A stretch of 9,253 nt of DNA, from assembly GCA_021413535.1 (NCBI GenBank), contig JAIOQF010000084.1, forward strand, positions 1 through 9,253. The letters are read 5' to 3'. The DNA is from Verrucomicrobiota bacterium. Lineage in GTDB: Bacteria > Verrucomicrobiota > Verrucomicrobiia > Verrucomicrobiales > Verrucomicrobiaceae. Made by a program: the position numbers and the translations under genes. Below the pieces are notes generated by a model. It had not been told where the DNA came from and did no database searches. It was given only the letters and a program-made list of their open reading frames with translations. The number at the start of each line of letters is the position of its first letter. Position 1 is the first letter of the stretch. Positions 1 to 7,959 of this stretch are shown here, piece after piece.

Positions 1-50
1 GCAGCTCTCAGCCATTTGAAGGCCGAATTTGGCGACTTGGCATAATTTGG

Positions 51-136
51 GAGCGTGGACACTCTTGTCCGCTATCCGCTCATCTTCGCGGCGGGGCCGC
101 CAAAATAATGAGATGCGGACAGGAGTGTCCGCGCTC
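51..136. repeat. REP/BIME-like long inverted repeat with GGACA/TGTCC arms
   Basis: Two 22-base arms, 51-72 and 115-136, are inverted copies of each other with two mismatches. Each arm is also a small hairpin on its own: the right arm contains gcggaca-ggag-tgtccgc (7-bp stem, 4-base loop) and the left arm contains ggaca-ctct-tgtcc. Between the arms lie a further pair, ctcat (79-83) and atgag (108-112), and an inner gcggc (88-92) / gccgc (96-100) stem, so the whole segment can fold into one long branched hairpin. This two-arm layout is that of bacterial REP/BIME elements. From memory, similar GGACA...TGTCC elements are dispersed between genes in verrucomicrobial genomes; I cannot confirm that here, and there is no second copy in this window. 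It lies 134 bases upstream of the FHA gene and has no T-run. Confidence 0.6.
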
Positions 137-152
137 CCTTGAAACCATGAAG

Positions 153-177
153 GCTATCGCGAGGCAGCCGCGACAGC
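153..177. repeat. Second intergenic hairpin next to the REP-like element
   Basis: The arms gctatcgcg (153-161) and cgcgacagc (169-177) are inverted copies with 8 of 9 positions matching, around a 7-base loop. The hairpin starts 16 bases after the end of the first inverted repeat, so the two may be parts of one composite intergenic element. No T-run follows, so an intrinsic terminator is unlikely. The rest of 1-269 shows no convincing coding frame, RNA gene or recognisable promoter. Confidence 0.4.
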
Positions 178-269
178 GGTTAAGCGGAGTCTTGAACGCA
201 TGCCTATCAACAATGTTCTAGCCATGCACATGGGACATTGTATCATCCCCGATTCATTCACTGGCCCGT

Positions 270-2813
270 ATGCTCCAACAAGAAATCGAGATCATCGGAT
301 ACGCAGGCGACGCGGAGGTTTTTCGTCGTCATTTCGCCCCTGGTGAATACATCATCGGACGCGAACCCGGCTGCTCAATTGAGTTGCAGATCAACGGCAT
401 CTCCCGTCAGCATGCCCGGCTGGTGGTCACCAGTGATGCGGTTTTCATCGAAGACCTCGGAAGCACGAATGGCACTTTCATCGACGATCAGGAAGTCACA
501 GAGCGCACTCCTGTGTCGCCGGATCTGTGGATTAAAATCGGCGATGCACTGATTCAGTGGCGCAGCGTCGCTGCGCCCGTGGTGCAGGCCACGATCGGCC
601 CCCGCCCTCGGAAACCGATGGCACCAGTTCCAGGCGCGTATCTAACTTCCCCTGCGCCAACCTCTTCGACAGTCGGACCCGTTCTCGCTGTGACCGCACT
701 CCTCGTTGTAGGAGCCAGCTTCGTCATGAAGCAGATGATGAGCCCAAGCGTTGAGTCACCTTTGCGCGCGACAACGGAGGCAGCAGAGAGCACCAACAAG
801 AAGCCAGCTGCAATCCAGCCAGAAACTGCACCGCAGCCGACTGCGGTTGCGGATGCTAATGAAAATCCCCCCACCCCGATTCCCGAGCCAGTAAAAATAA
901 CTCCGGCTGCCGAGCCGGTGATCATTCCCGAGCCAGTTGTTGCCACACCCGTGGCCACAAAGTCCGCCGATATCTATCCCGGCGTGCCAGTTCTGAATCT
1001 TTCGCCGTCTGTCCCAGTCGGCGACCCGGATTTTGTGAAGCTGCTCGCCGCCGCAAAATGGACGTGCGAAAACGGCAGGTGGGATCGCTTGCAGGACGAT
1101 CTTGAAAACTCGCTCGTCGTGCTGGCCGGAAGCGGCAGCTCGATAGCGCGTCCTGCACTGATTGAACGGATGCTCGAAATGCGCACACTAGCAGCGGTGT
1201 TCGCGCAGGAACGTTTTATCCGCGCGATTGGCGCTGCGATGCTGGGTTCCATCTGCGCTGAACCCGAGCGGCAGGAATTCATCCTCTGGCTCTTTGCCCA
1301 TCCAGCCATCCTCACGACATTTGATGACACGATCCTGCCGCAGGACAAACCGCGCGAAGTAATGCAGGCCTGGTGGGAAATCTGGAAGTCGGACAAAGAT
1401 GGACGCGAGCCATTCTCCAGCCTCGCCATCGCCTGCGCGCTGGTTTTCGATGAGCCGGTGCGGATCAATCCCGCAATCTTCGGCACCACGACTGTTTCCT
1501 CCGCGCTTGAAACGTCAGAAAAAGAAACAGAGGCCAGCGCCTTGCAGCACTATCGCTTTTTTCGCGACAGCTCAAAACGCGGCGTGCTCCGGGCTCCCAT
1601 CGCCGAGATGACTCCGCGCGATCTCGTCTGGGTGGTCGATGCGCCGGTGCCGGAGTCCGAACTGACGTGGGCACAGAAGCACATGTCGCTTTCCCGCTCG
1701 TCGTGGAGCAAAGCTTACGGCATGATCCGCTACCGGATGGATCGCGCGACGCAGGGCGTGAATCCCTACAAGGCTTACACGCTGGCAGAGATTCTGAAAG
1801 AAGGCGGCATCTGCGGCGACCAGGCGTATTTCGCTGCGATCACGGCCAAGGCCAATGGCATCCCCGCCATGGTGATCAGTGGCGTGGGCGACCGAGGCGG
1901 TCATGCCTGGTTCGGCTACAAAGCCTTGCGCAATGAATGGAATCTCACCACCGGAAGATACTCGGACAACTACGCCGCGGGCAGCACCACCGATCCGCAG
2001 ACGCACGAGACCATCAAGGAACACGAGTTGAAAATGTTCGCCGATCCCATCCGCCGCACCGATGGCTATGCGAAGAGTGCACAGCTCGTCGCACTGGCAA
2101 AGGTGTTCGTCAGCGCCAAACGCGATGACCTTGCGTCTGTCACTCTCGACGTCGCACTGAAGATCACCCCCAAGCACCTCGACGCCTGGTTTGAAAAACT
2201 TGCCGCCCTGCGCGCCGCCAAGATCAAGGCCGAAGACTGGCAGCGTGAAATCGCAAAGATGCGCACGACTTTCCACGGCTGGTCTGACGTGATCCAGCAA
2301 ATCGACAAAATTGAGGCCGAGTATGTTTCCTCGCAGGGGGACTACGAGACCGCCCGTAAACTCGTGCACCGGAACACCGCCCGCATGGGCATCAAGGATC
2401 AGGAACGCACCGATCTGATCCTCGACGGCGTTTTCCAAGAAACTGAACTCGCTGAGGCTTCAGGAGACGCCGACAAGATCGGCCGCATCTACCGCGAGGC
2501 CATGCGCACCAAAGGAGACGAAGTCGTCGCTTTCCGGAAAATCGCGAAGCGTTACTACGAGTGGGGCAAAAAAAGTAACAAAGGCCCAACGTCCGTGCGC
2601 GATATCATCTCCACGTTCGAGCAAAAGCACAAGGAGCCCGGCGGAGATGTCTTTGCCATCGGTGCCTATCGTGGCGTGCTCAGCGAGCTGATCGCGATGG
2701 TAAAGGAGCAGGGCATGACGTCTCAGGAACACTCCCTCGAACGGCGTGAGACTAAACTGAAGGAATTGCAGGAAAAGATCGGCAAGGAGCAGAGCAAGAA
2801 CGCAGATAGATAG
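270..2813 (+). CDS. FHA domain, single-span membrane protein with extracytoplasmic transglutaminase-like domain
   Basis: The N-terminus is a forkhead-associated (phosphothreonine-binding) domain, residues about 5-98, with the expected signature: G30-R31, S45-R46-x-H48 and the S65-T66-N67-G68-T69 block. One hydrophobic segment (about 135-153) follows, then a Pro/Ala/Glu-rich linker (about 155-250), suggesting a cytoplasmic FHA domain and an extracytoplasmic remainder. Residues 250-500 look mostly helical. A transglutaminase-like cysteine-protease core follows, with C515 in GGICGDQAYF, H545 in GGHAWFGY and a WNLTTGRY segment (557-564). The usual third-residue Asp is not at the expected place; T560 sits there, with N558 and D566 nearby. 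The 600-847 region is helical, TPR-like and Lys/Glu-rich at its end. ATG 270 is the first start after an in-frame stop at 219; no clear Shine-Dalgarno precedes it. The role is unknown; phospho-dependent control of an envelope enzyme or scaffold is an inference. FHA assignment is very sure, transglutaminase fold fairly sure, activity unproven. Confidence 0.9.
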   Translation: MLQQEIEIIGYAGDAEVFRRHFAPGEYIIGREPGCSIELQINGISRQHARLVVTSDAVFIEDLGSTNGTFIDDQEVTERTPVSPDLWIKIGDALIQWRSVAAPVVQATIGPRPRKPMAPVPGAYLTSPAPTSSTVGPVLAVTALLVVGASFVMKQMMSPSVESPLRATTEAAESTNKKPAAIQPETAPQPTAVADANENPPTPIPEPVKITPAAEPVIIPEPVVATPVATKSADIYPGVPVLNLSPSVPVGDPDFVKLLAAAKWTCENGRWDRLQDDLENSLVVLAGSGSSIARPALIERMLEMRTLAAVFAQERFIRAIGAAMLGSICAEPERQEFILWLFAHPAILTTFDDTILPQDKPREVMQAWWEIWKSDKDGREPFSSLAIACALVFDEPVRINPAIFGTTTVSSALETSEKETEASALQHYRFFRDSSKRGVLRAPIAEMTPRDLVWVVDAPVPESELTWAQKHMSLSRSSWSKAYGMIRYRMDRATQGVNPYKAYTLAEILKEGGICGDQAYFAAITAKANGIPAMVISGVGDRGGHAWFGYKALRNEWNLTTGRYSDNYAAGSTTDPQTHETIKEHELKMFADPIRRTDGYAKSAQLVALAKVFVSAKRDDLASVTLDVALKITPKHLDAWFEKLAALRAAKIKAEDWQREIAKMRTTFHGWSDVIQQIDKIEAEYVSSQGDYETARKLVHRNTARMGIKDQERTDLILDGVFQETELAEASGDADKIGRIYREAMRTKGDEVVAFRKIAKRYYEWGKKSNKGPTSVRDIISTFEQKHKEPGGDVFAIGAYRGVLSELIAMVKEQGMTSQEHSLERRETKLKELQEKIGKEQSKNADR

Positions 2814-2843
2814 TCTCGTCGCAATGCGGAGTCAGATGCGCGA
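2814..2843. other. Short convergent intergenic gap
   Basis: Only 30 bases separate the stop codons of the FHA gene (+) and the cyclophilin gene (-). The arrangement calls for a shared or read-through termination region. The flanks contain a loose inverted similarity (tagtctcgtcgc against gcgcgactac), but it is gapped and has no T-run, so no intrinsic terminator is called. Confidence 0.3.
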
Positions 2844-3986
2844 CTACTCCCCTTCCAATTTGTAAATCAGTCCGTCGATCACCGCGTCGACCTTGAGCTT
2901 GATGCGCCGCGCATCGGTCATCGGATCGTCAGCCGCGAGACGTGCGGTCATCGTCGCAATGTTCTGAGCAGAGCGCTCCTTGGCGGCAGCGAGCAGGCTT
3001 TTCAAAGCATCGTCCACTGAAGCGGCGGGCGGTGCCTTTTCACCGACTGCATTGGTTTGCAGGAAGTGCGCCACTGACGCATCACCGATACGGATGTGCC
3101 ACTGGTCATCATTGGCGACATAGAGCGCCAGTGCGCCATGCGTTTTCACGCCGAGCCGTTGCGCTTCCGATGTCAGATAGCCAGCCAGCTTGTCTCCAGA
3201 TGCTTCCGCGGGAAGCTTGGATAAGATGCGCGCCACAAGCTTCTTGCCGGTGAAACGCTCGAAATTGACCAGCTTGTAATTGAAATTTTTCGCACGCTCC
3301 CATTCGGTCGGAAGAATTTTGTCCGGATCATCAAACGGCGCATCGGGACCAGGCTCCCTTGGGCCGTTGTAGTGAGTGGCCTTGGAAACGAGTTCCTGGA
3401 AGCGCGCTTCGTCCGCGCGAAACGCCTTCGCCTCGGCACCCAGCCGCAGAATTTTCACCTTCATGATGTCGCCTTGTTTAATCTTCGGCAGCAGGTCCAT
3501 GCCACGCACCACCCGTCCGAAAACATTGTGCTGATAGTTCAGACGCTGCTGGGCGCTGAGCATCAGGCAAAACTGCGACCCGTTGGTATCCGGACCGTCG
3601 TTGCCCATCTGCAAAGTGCCCATGGCATCGTGGCGCAGACCCGGCACGATTTCGTCGGGGAACAAATAGCCCGCATCGCCTTCGCCAGTTCCTAGAGGAT
3701 CGCCCCCTTGAACCACCAGACCAGGAACCACCCGGCACCAAGTCAGACCGTCGTAAAATGGATGGCCGCGTTTCTCCTTTGGACCCAGCAAACCTTCCGC
3801 CAGACAAACATGATTGATCACCGTCATGGGCGCCTGCTTGTAAAACAATTCGCACACCACCACTCCAGCCTCAGTCGTGATCTCCGAATAAAGACCGTCT
3901 GGCAGTTCATAAGGATTCTGCGCCAGGCATATGCCGCTGCATTCCAGCAGGGCCGCGAAAAGAAAAGTAGCGATAGCCAATTTCAT
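2844..3986 (-). CDS. Secreted cyclophilin-type peptidyl-prolyl cis-trans isomerase with extra C-terminal domain
   Basis: The 380-residue product begins with a signal peptide (MKLAIATFLFAALL..., probable cleavage near CLA-Q23), placing it outside the cytoplasm. Residues about 32-185 form a cyclophilin domain, whose family isomerises X-Pro bonds during folding. The diagnostic parts are WCRVVPGLVVQGGD (R85 is the catalytic Arg, Q93 the conserved Gln), GPDTNGSQF (131-139) and LNYQHNVFGRVVRGMD (H153). By alignment with human cyclophilin A, three pocket residues differ: F60 becomes L90, F113 becomes C140 and W121 becomes R148, so activity may be weak or substrate choice altered. Residues about 190-380 are not cyclophilin; the stretch 246-305 (TGKKLVARILSKLP ... 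HGALALYVANDDQWHIRIGD) faintly resembles TPM/YgcG domains, which is tentative. A GGGG seven bases before the ATG is the best ribosome-binding site in the window. The acyltransferase gene lies 85 bases upstream on the same strand. Confidence 0.9.
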   Translation of the reverse strand: MKLAIATFLFAALLECSGICLAQNPYELPDGLYSEITTEAGVVVCELFYKQAPMTVINHVCLAEGLLGPKEKRGHPFYDGLTWCRVVPGLVVQGGDPLGTGEGDAGYLFPDEIVPGLRHDAMGTLQMGNDGPDTNGSQFCLMLSAQQRLNYQHNVFGRVVRGMDLLPKIKQGDIMKVKILRLGAEAKAFRADEARFQELVSKATHYNGPREPGPDAPFDDPDKILPTEWERAKNFNYKLVNFERFTGKKLVARILSKLPAEASGDKLAGYLTSEAQRLGVKTHGALALYVANDDQWHIRIGDASVAHFLQTNAVGEKAPPAASVDDALKSLLAAAKERSAQNIATMTARLAADDPMTDARRIKLKVDAVIDGLIYKLEGE

Positions 3987-4071
3987 AATGCTACCCCACT
4001 ACACGGAATTGTAACGACTAACAGTGCGAATATTTCGGACTTCCAGTCTATCTGCCTTTCAGGCATCCGCC

Positions 4072-5136
4072 TCACAACATGCTGCCGGCTTGAAACAGAT
4101 CAGCCGGAAGTTCCCAGAGGGCTTCGTAACATAAATAATCTGCCAGCCGTTTTTTCAGCAAGGAACGAAGACGTTGTTTGAAGGAAATCTTGACGCGCTC
4201 CAGTGTAAAAACCACCCGGCCGATCCAGGTGTTTGGATAGATCGTCCAATCGCGAACCGGTGCAATTTCCGTTCGCCAGCCATCGGCCCAAGGGCAACGG
4301 GTGATGAAATTAATCCGGCGCAGCGCGGAATCGGCACAGGCGCGCTGGAGCGCTTCCGCCATGATCAATCTGCCTGGACCCAGTTCGCTCAATTTTTCGA
4401 GATAGGCGATTTTTTGCAGGTGGAGCACACCGCCAGTTCGAAACCAAAAGATCGAGGCGATGGGATCTGACTCCAGCCAGAGCAGGTCGATTTCGCAACG
4501 GCCCTGAGAGCCCAAGCTGGCACAGAGGGTTGAGTAAAAGGCCACAAGTTCAGGCTTGCAAGCCACGGCGCCGCCTTGAGCGCCTTTCCAGCCTGAGGCT
4601 TCGATGCTTAGAAAATGAAGCATCGCAGTCTTTAGTTGGTCTGGTTGGGAAAAGCTATCGTAACGCATGGAACCGAGTTTGGCGGCGCGCTTCTGGCCTC
4701 GCACCAGATTGCTGCGATGGTTGGCGCTGGCTCCTTTGAGCAGGTCGGCATAACTGCGGTCGCAGGGCAGCCAGGCGCTGCCTTCCAAGTTGCGTTGCAA
4801 GGCCAATGGTTCAGGAAAGCGATCCAGCAGTTCCGAGCCCACGCACTCCAGCGGGAGGACCAGTCTGAGATTCTGATTCCGCCATCCGGTGATGAAGATG
4901 ATTTCTTCGGACTGTGGAGCCAGGTGCTCCAGATAAGCGTGCGCCCAAGCAGGGCATTGATAAAAGGCCAGTTGGGGATCGGAGTCCGCCAGTGATTGCC
5001 ATGATTCCTCCAAAGACTTCAGCCCTTCTTTTCCCCGCACGCACTGGAAGGTCCACCGGGAGTTGACCTCGGGTGTTTCCGGTTTGATCGCTTCGTCCTT
5101 ACCAAGGGCGAAACCACTGGCAGCATTCTGGATCAT
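4072..5136 (-). CDS. BioF2/CelD-like GNAT-fold acyltransferase
   Basis: The 354-residue protein matches the pattern of the Acetyltransf_6 / BioF2-like group of GNAT N-acyltransferases, related in fold to FemAB peptidoglycan aminoacyltransferases and to proteins annotated as CelD-like. The most telling stretch is SIEASGWKGAQGGAV (177-191), the group's hallmark EASGWKG block. It is followed by RCEIDLLWLESDPIASIFWFR-like strands (about 213-233) and YLEKLSELGPGRLIMAEAL (245-263), which resembles the acyl-CoA-binding motif A region. There is no signal peptide or membrane helix, so it should act in the cytoplasm. Known relatives acylate cell-wall, capsule or exopolysaccharide precursors; the substrate here cannot be inferred. 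The first 25 or so residues look poorly conserved and the ATG at 5136 has no clear Shine-Dalgarno sequence, so the true start could lie further in. Its start codon abuts a 9-bp inverted repeat arm. Confidence 0.85.
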   Translation of the reverse strand: MIQNAASGFALGKDEAIKPETPEVNSRWTFQCVRGKEGLKSLEESWQSLADSDPQLAFYQCPAWAHAYLEHLAPQSEEIIFITGWRNQNLRLVLPLECVGSELLDRFPEPLALQRNLEGSAWLPCDRSYADLLKGASANHRSNLVRGQKRAAKLGSMRYDSFSQPDQLKTAMLHFLSIEASGWKGAQGGAVACKPELVAFYSTLCASLGSQGRCEIDLLWLESDPIASIFWFRTGGVLHLQKIAYLEKLSELGPGRLIMAEALQRACADSALRRINFITRCPWADGWRTEIAPVRDWTIYPNTWIGRVVFTLERVKISFKQRLRSLLKKRLADYLCYEALWELPADLFQAGSML

Positions 5137-5216
5137 GTCTCGTGATGGTGGGCTGAATCAAGTCGATGGATGGAAGTTCAAAACGCAAGCGGCTGCAACT
5201 CACGAAGTCACGAGAC
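5137..5216. repeat. 9-bp perfect inverted repeat in the acyltransferase leader
   Basis: gtctcgtga (5137-5145) and tcacgagac (5208-5216) are perfect inverted copies 62 bases apart. The left arm touches the start codon of the minus-strand acyltransferase gene, so in the mRNA the sequence tcacgagac ends directly at the AUG and could pair with the upstream arm. This could mask the start or serve as a regulator site; either is inference. It could also be chance, since the loop is long. The rest of the 105-base gap also holds gccgctgcggc (about 5227-5237), just after the propeller-cytochrome stop, which makes only a weak stem. Confidence 0.35.
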
Positions 5217-5241
5217 GCTTAACTGAGCCGCTGCGGCAACC

Positions 5242-7959
5242 TCACTTACTGAACATCTTGTCCTTCTCATTTCCCCCGCTGAGGAGGAAGGCGAGAAGAT
5301 CTTTGAGTTCATTTTCATTCAACGAATTGATGAGGCCGGGGGGCATCATGCTTACGGGGTAGTCCTTCTTGCTCTTGATTTGTCTGGCATCAATCGGGAC
5401 GGTGAAGTTCGGCGCGAAGGGATTGGTCATGACATTCACCTTGCCGCCTTCTTCACTGATGATGCGACCGACCACGATGCTGCCGTCGGTCTTCTCAATC
5501 TGATGAGAACCGTATTGATCGCTGATGACCTTGCTGGGCTCGGTGAGATTTTCCACGAGATCGCGAATGGTGTAACGGTTGCCGGCACCGGTGATGTCGG
5601 GGCCGATGCTGCCGCCACTGCCGGCGAAGTTGTGACACGCAGCGCACATCACGGCGCTGAAGAGATTTTTGCCACTGGCGAAGTCACGACCTTGCAAGCC
5701 GCCCTGGGCAATTTTGACAACATCGTCTGTGGTATAGGCCCGGCCCGGTCCCTTCGGTGGAGTGATGTTGGCGGGAATGACATTTTCCACTTTGCTGGAG
5801 ATGGCATCGAGCTGGGCCAGTTCGTCTTTTGGTGCAAAATTTGCGAGTGCTTCCTTGCGAGTGTTTTCAATGAAGCCCTTGAAGCTGTTGCCGCCCTTCC
5901 AGGAACTGGTGCGAGGGAACCATGAGAAATAGGTCTGGCGCAGTTCAGGCGTCCATCCGGCGGTGCAATTTCGCAGTGAGAACATGTAGGCCATCTGCTG
6001 GCGGTTGGGGCGGCTCTGATGCGTATCGAGCGCAGCCCTGCCGTATTGAGTGTTGCGCTCCAGCAGAGCATCGGTGGCGAGAGATTCGTCGTCATCGCGC
6101 GCGGTAGCCATAAGGCCGAGCGTTTTAGCGGCGACACTTTTCGAGTCGAGGAAAATGAGAAGCTGGCAAAGCTCGCGGTTCAGCAAAGCGTCCTTCGCCG
6201 GATAGAGCGGATCAAGATGCGCAGCGGTCTTTGCGCAAGCGGCAGCGTCTGGTTTGCCAAGGCGCGTGAACGCCAGCTGATAAGCACGGACAAGCTGAAG
6301 CTGAAGATCGAGACTGAGCGAGTTGAATTCGAGTTTATCGAGCGCTGCGAGAATGCGCGCCTGCAATTTGCCATCGGCCAGGTTCGTGGGGCCGACACCG
6401 GGAGAAGAACTTCCTCCCGCTGGTTTTTTTGGCTGAGCGCCCTTTTTTCCCGGTGCGGGCTGCTTCGGTTCTTCGGGGACTGCGACCGACATGGCGACGT
6501 GCTGCTCTGTGCGACCCATGCGGGCGAGCGCGATCATTGATTCGATGAGGGCCTGCGGCTCTGTTTGTGCCAGCGCCTTCTCGCCCCACGCTGCCAACGG
6601 TTGACGCTCCAGCGCAGTGCGCGCGGCGAAGCGCAGGTTTCTGTCTTTATCACCGATGAACTTCAGCGCCTTGGCCGTCGCTTCCGCACTAGGTGCGATT
6701 TGATGAAGCTGCTCCAATTCTGCTCGGGCCGCGAATGCACCTCCCAGCGCCACAGGCGGAGCTTTCGCAGTGCTCTCCTGGCCTTGATAAGTCACGCGAT
6801 ACACCGCGCTCTGCGTGCGGCGGCCGCCGATGGCGAAATACATCGCGCCGTCATAGGGATTGATAATGACATCCGTGAGCGGAAGCGGCTTGCCGAAAAT
6901 GAACTCTTCCTTCACTGCCTTGAAGCCTGCGCCGCTGGGCTCCATGTGGACGGCATACATCGTGCCGTAGGTCCAGTCGTTGCCAAAGAGCGCGCGCTGA
7001 TACTTCGCAGGGAACTTCGCGCCGGTGCCGAAGGTCACTCCGGTGGGCGAGCCGGGGCCGATGTCCACGACGGCGGGCAGGCTGTCTTCATAATAAGCGG
7101 GCCATTTGCCGCTGCCGCTGCGCCAGCCGTATTCGCCGCCGCTCACGCAATGGTTGATGCGGGTGGGGCGATACCATGGCGCGCCAATGTCCCACTCCAT
7201 ATCCGCGTCATAGGCGAACATCTCGCCGTTAGCGTCAAAGGCGAAGTCGAATTCGTTGCGGAAACCGGAGCAGAACAGCTCGACCTTCTTGCCATCGGGA
7301 TCCATTTTGCAGATATAGCCGCCGGGTGCGAGGATGCCGCGCGCATGACCGCGGGCGTCCCACATGCGAGGCAGGATGTGGTCTTCATCCCAGGATTTCA
7401 TGGCGGCGCGAGAACTGCTGAGATTGTCCGGCAGCTTGGTGTGATTGCCGCAGTTGAAATAGATGCTTTTCCCATCGGGAGATAGCTGGATCGAATGCGG
7501 CCCGTGTTCACCGCTTCCGGCAAAGGAGCTGAGCAACTCAGGCTCGCCAAAGTTATCATCACCGTCCTTGTCCTTGAGGCGATAGATCCCCTGCTTCATG
7601 CCCTTGGCCTCGGGTGCGCTGCCTTCGTCGAGCATGACGTATAACGAATCATGCGCATACAACAGTCCATGCGCGCCACCTATTTTCACATCCAGCCGCT
7701 CCACCTTGGCGGCGGCTGTTGAACCGATGGGCGGCTGGGTCAGACGATAAATGCCGCCATATTGATCGCCACAAAGAATCCGGCCCTTTTTGTCCACTGT
7801 CATAGCCACCCATGAACCCTGCTGATCCTTGGGCACGGTGTAGAGTTGCTCGACTTTGAACCCAGCCGGTGCCGTGATCGGTGTAGAAAGCGGCTCCGCC
7901 ATCAGAGCGGGAGAAAGGAGCAAGACAGCGACGCAGGTTGTGATACGGGAGTTTTTCAT
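5242..7959 (-). CDS. PVC-type beta-propeller dehydrogenase-like protein with C-terminal cytochrome c domain
   Basis: This 905-residue protein has a signal peptide (MKNSRITTCVAVLLLSPALMA, cleavage near A21), so it is exported and heme would be attached outside the cytoplasm. Residues about 28-392 form a glucose/sorbosone-dehydrogenase-like beta-propeller with family blocks EHGPHSI (151-157), GFRNEFDFAFDANGEMFAYD (232-251), SPTGVTFG (304-311) and DVIINPYDGAMYFAIGG (363-379). Helical, HEAT-like repeats follow (about 405-490 and 530-720), split by a Lys/Pro/Gly/Ser-rich linker (about 494-528). The C-terminal module (about 750-895) carries CAACH (C772, C775, H776) for covalent heme, and SMMPPGL (870-876) offers the likely axial Met. 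This corresponds to the TIGR02604-like and TIGR02603-like domains abundant in planctomycetes and verrucomicrobia, thought to take part in oxidation of carbohydrates or similar substrates; the true substrate is unknown. There is no recognisable Shine-Dalgarno sequence before the ATG. The peptidase gene lies 174 bases upstream on the same strand. Confidence 0.95.
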   Translation of the reverse strand: MKNSRITTCVAVLLLSPALMAEPLSTPITAPAGFKVEQLYTVPKDQQGSWVAMTVDKKGRILCGDQYGGIYRLTQPPIGSTAAAKVERLDVKIGGAHGLLYAHDSLYVMLDEGSAPEAKGMKQGIYRLKDKDGDDNFGEPELLSSFAGSGEHGPHSIQLSPDGKSIYFNCGNHTKLPDNLSSSRAAMKSWDEDHILPRMWDARGHARGILAPGGYICKMDPDGKKVELFCSGFRNEFDFAFDANGEMFAYDADMEWDIGAPWYRPTRINHCVSGGEYGWRSGSGKWPAYYEDSLPAVVDIGPGSPTGVTFGTGAKFPAKYQRALFGNDWTYGTMYAVHMEPSGAGFKAVKEEFIFGKPLPLTDVIINPYDGAMYFAIGGRRTQSAVYRVTYQGQESTAKAPPVALGGAFAARAELEQLHQIAPSAEATAKALKFIGDKDRNLRFAARTALERQPLAAWGEKALAQTEPQALIESMIALARMGRTEQHVAMSVAVPEEPKQPAPGKKGAQPKKPAGGSSSPGVGPTNLADGKLQARILAALDKLEFNSLSLDLQLQLVRAYQLAFTRLGKPDAAACAKTAAHLDPLYPAKDALLNRELCQLLIFLDSKSVAAKTLGLMATARDDDESLATDALLERNTQYGRAALDTHQSRPNRQQMAYMFSLRNCTAGWTPELRQTYFSWFPRTSSWKGGNSFKGFIENTRKEALANFAPKDELAQLDAISSKVENVIPANITPPKGPGRAYTTDDVVKIAQGGLQGRDFASGKNLFSAVMCAACHNFAGSGGSIGPDITGAGNRYTIRDLVENLTEPSKVISDQYGSHQIEKTDGSIVVGRIISEEGGKVNVMTNPFAPNFTVPIDARQIKSKKDYPVSMMPPGLINSLNENELKDLLAFLLSGGNEKDKMFSK

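Noticed and set aside
1572..2438. Long minus-strand open frame (288 codons) opposite the FHA gene
   Set aside because: It lies wholly within a gene with clear FHA and transglutaminase-like motifs, and its translation shows no recognisable motif. It is an antisense shadow of codon bias.
4053..4065. Small hairpin tgcct-ttc-aggca between the acyltransferase and cyclophilin genes
   Set aside because: The stem is only 5 bp with a 3-base loop and no U-run, so it is too weak to call a terminator.
6019..6540. Plus-strand frame of 173 codons inside the same gene
   Set aside because: It is antisense to the helical part of the propeller-cytochrome protein, has no motif, and ends without relation to neighbouring signals.
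6565..7485. Long plus-strand open frame (306 codons) opposite the propeller-cytochrome gene
   Set aside because: It is antisense to conserved propeller blocks; its His/Arg/Ala-rich translation shows no domain and is explained by GC-rich third positions of the real gene.
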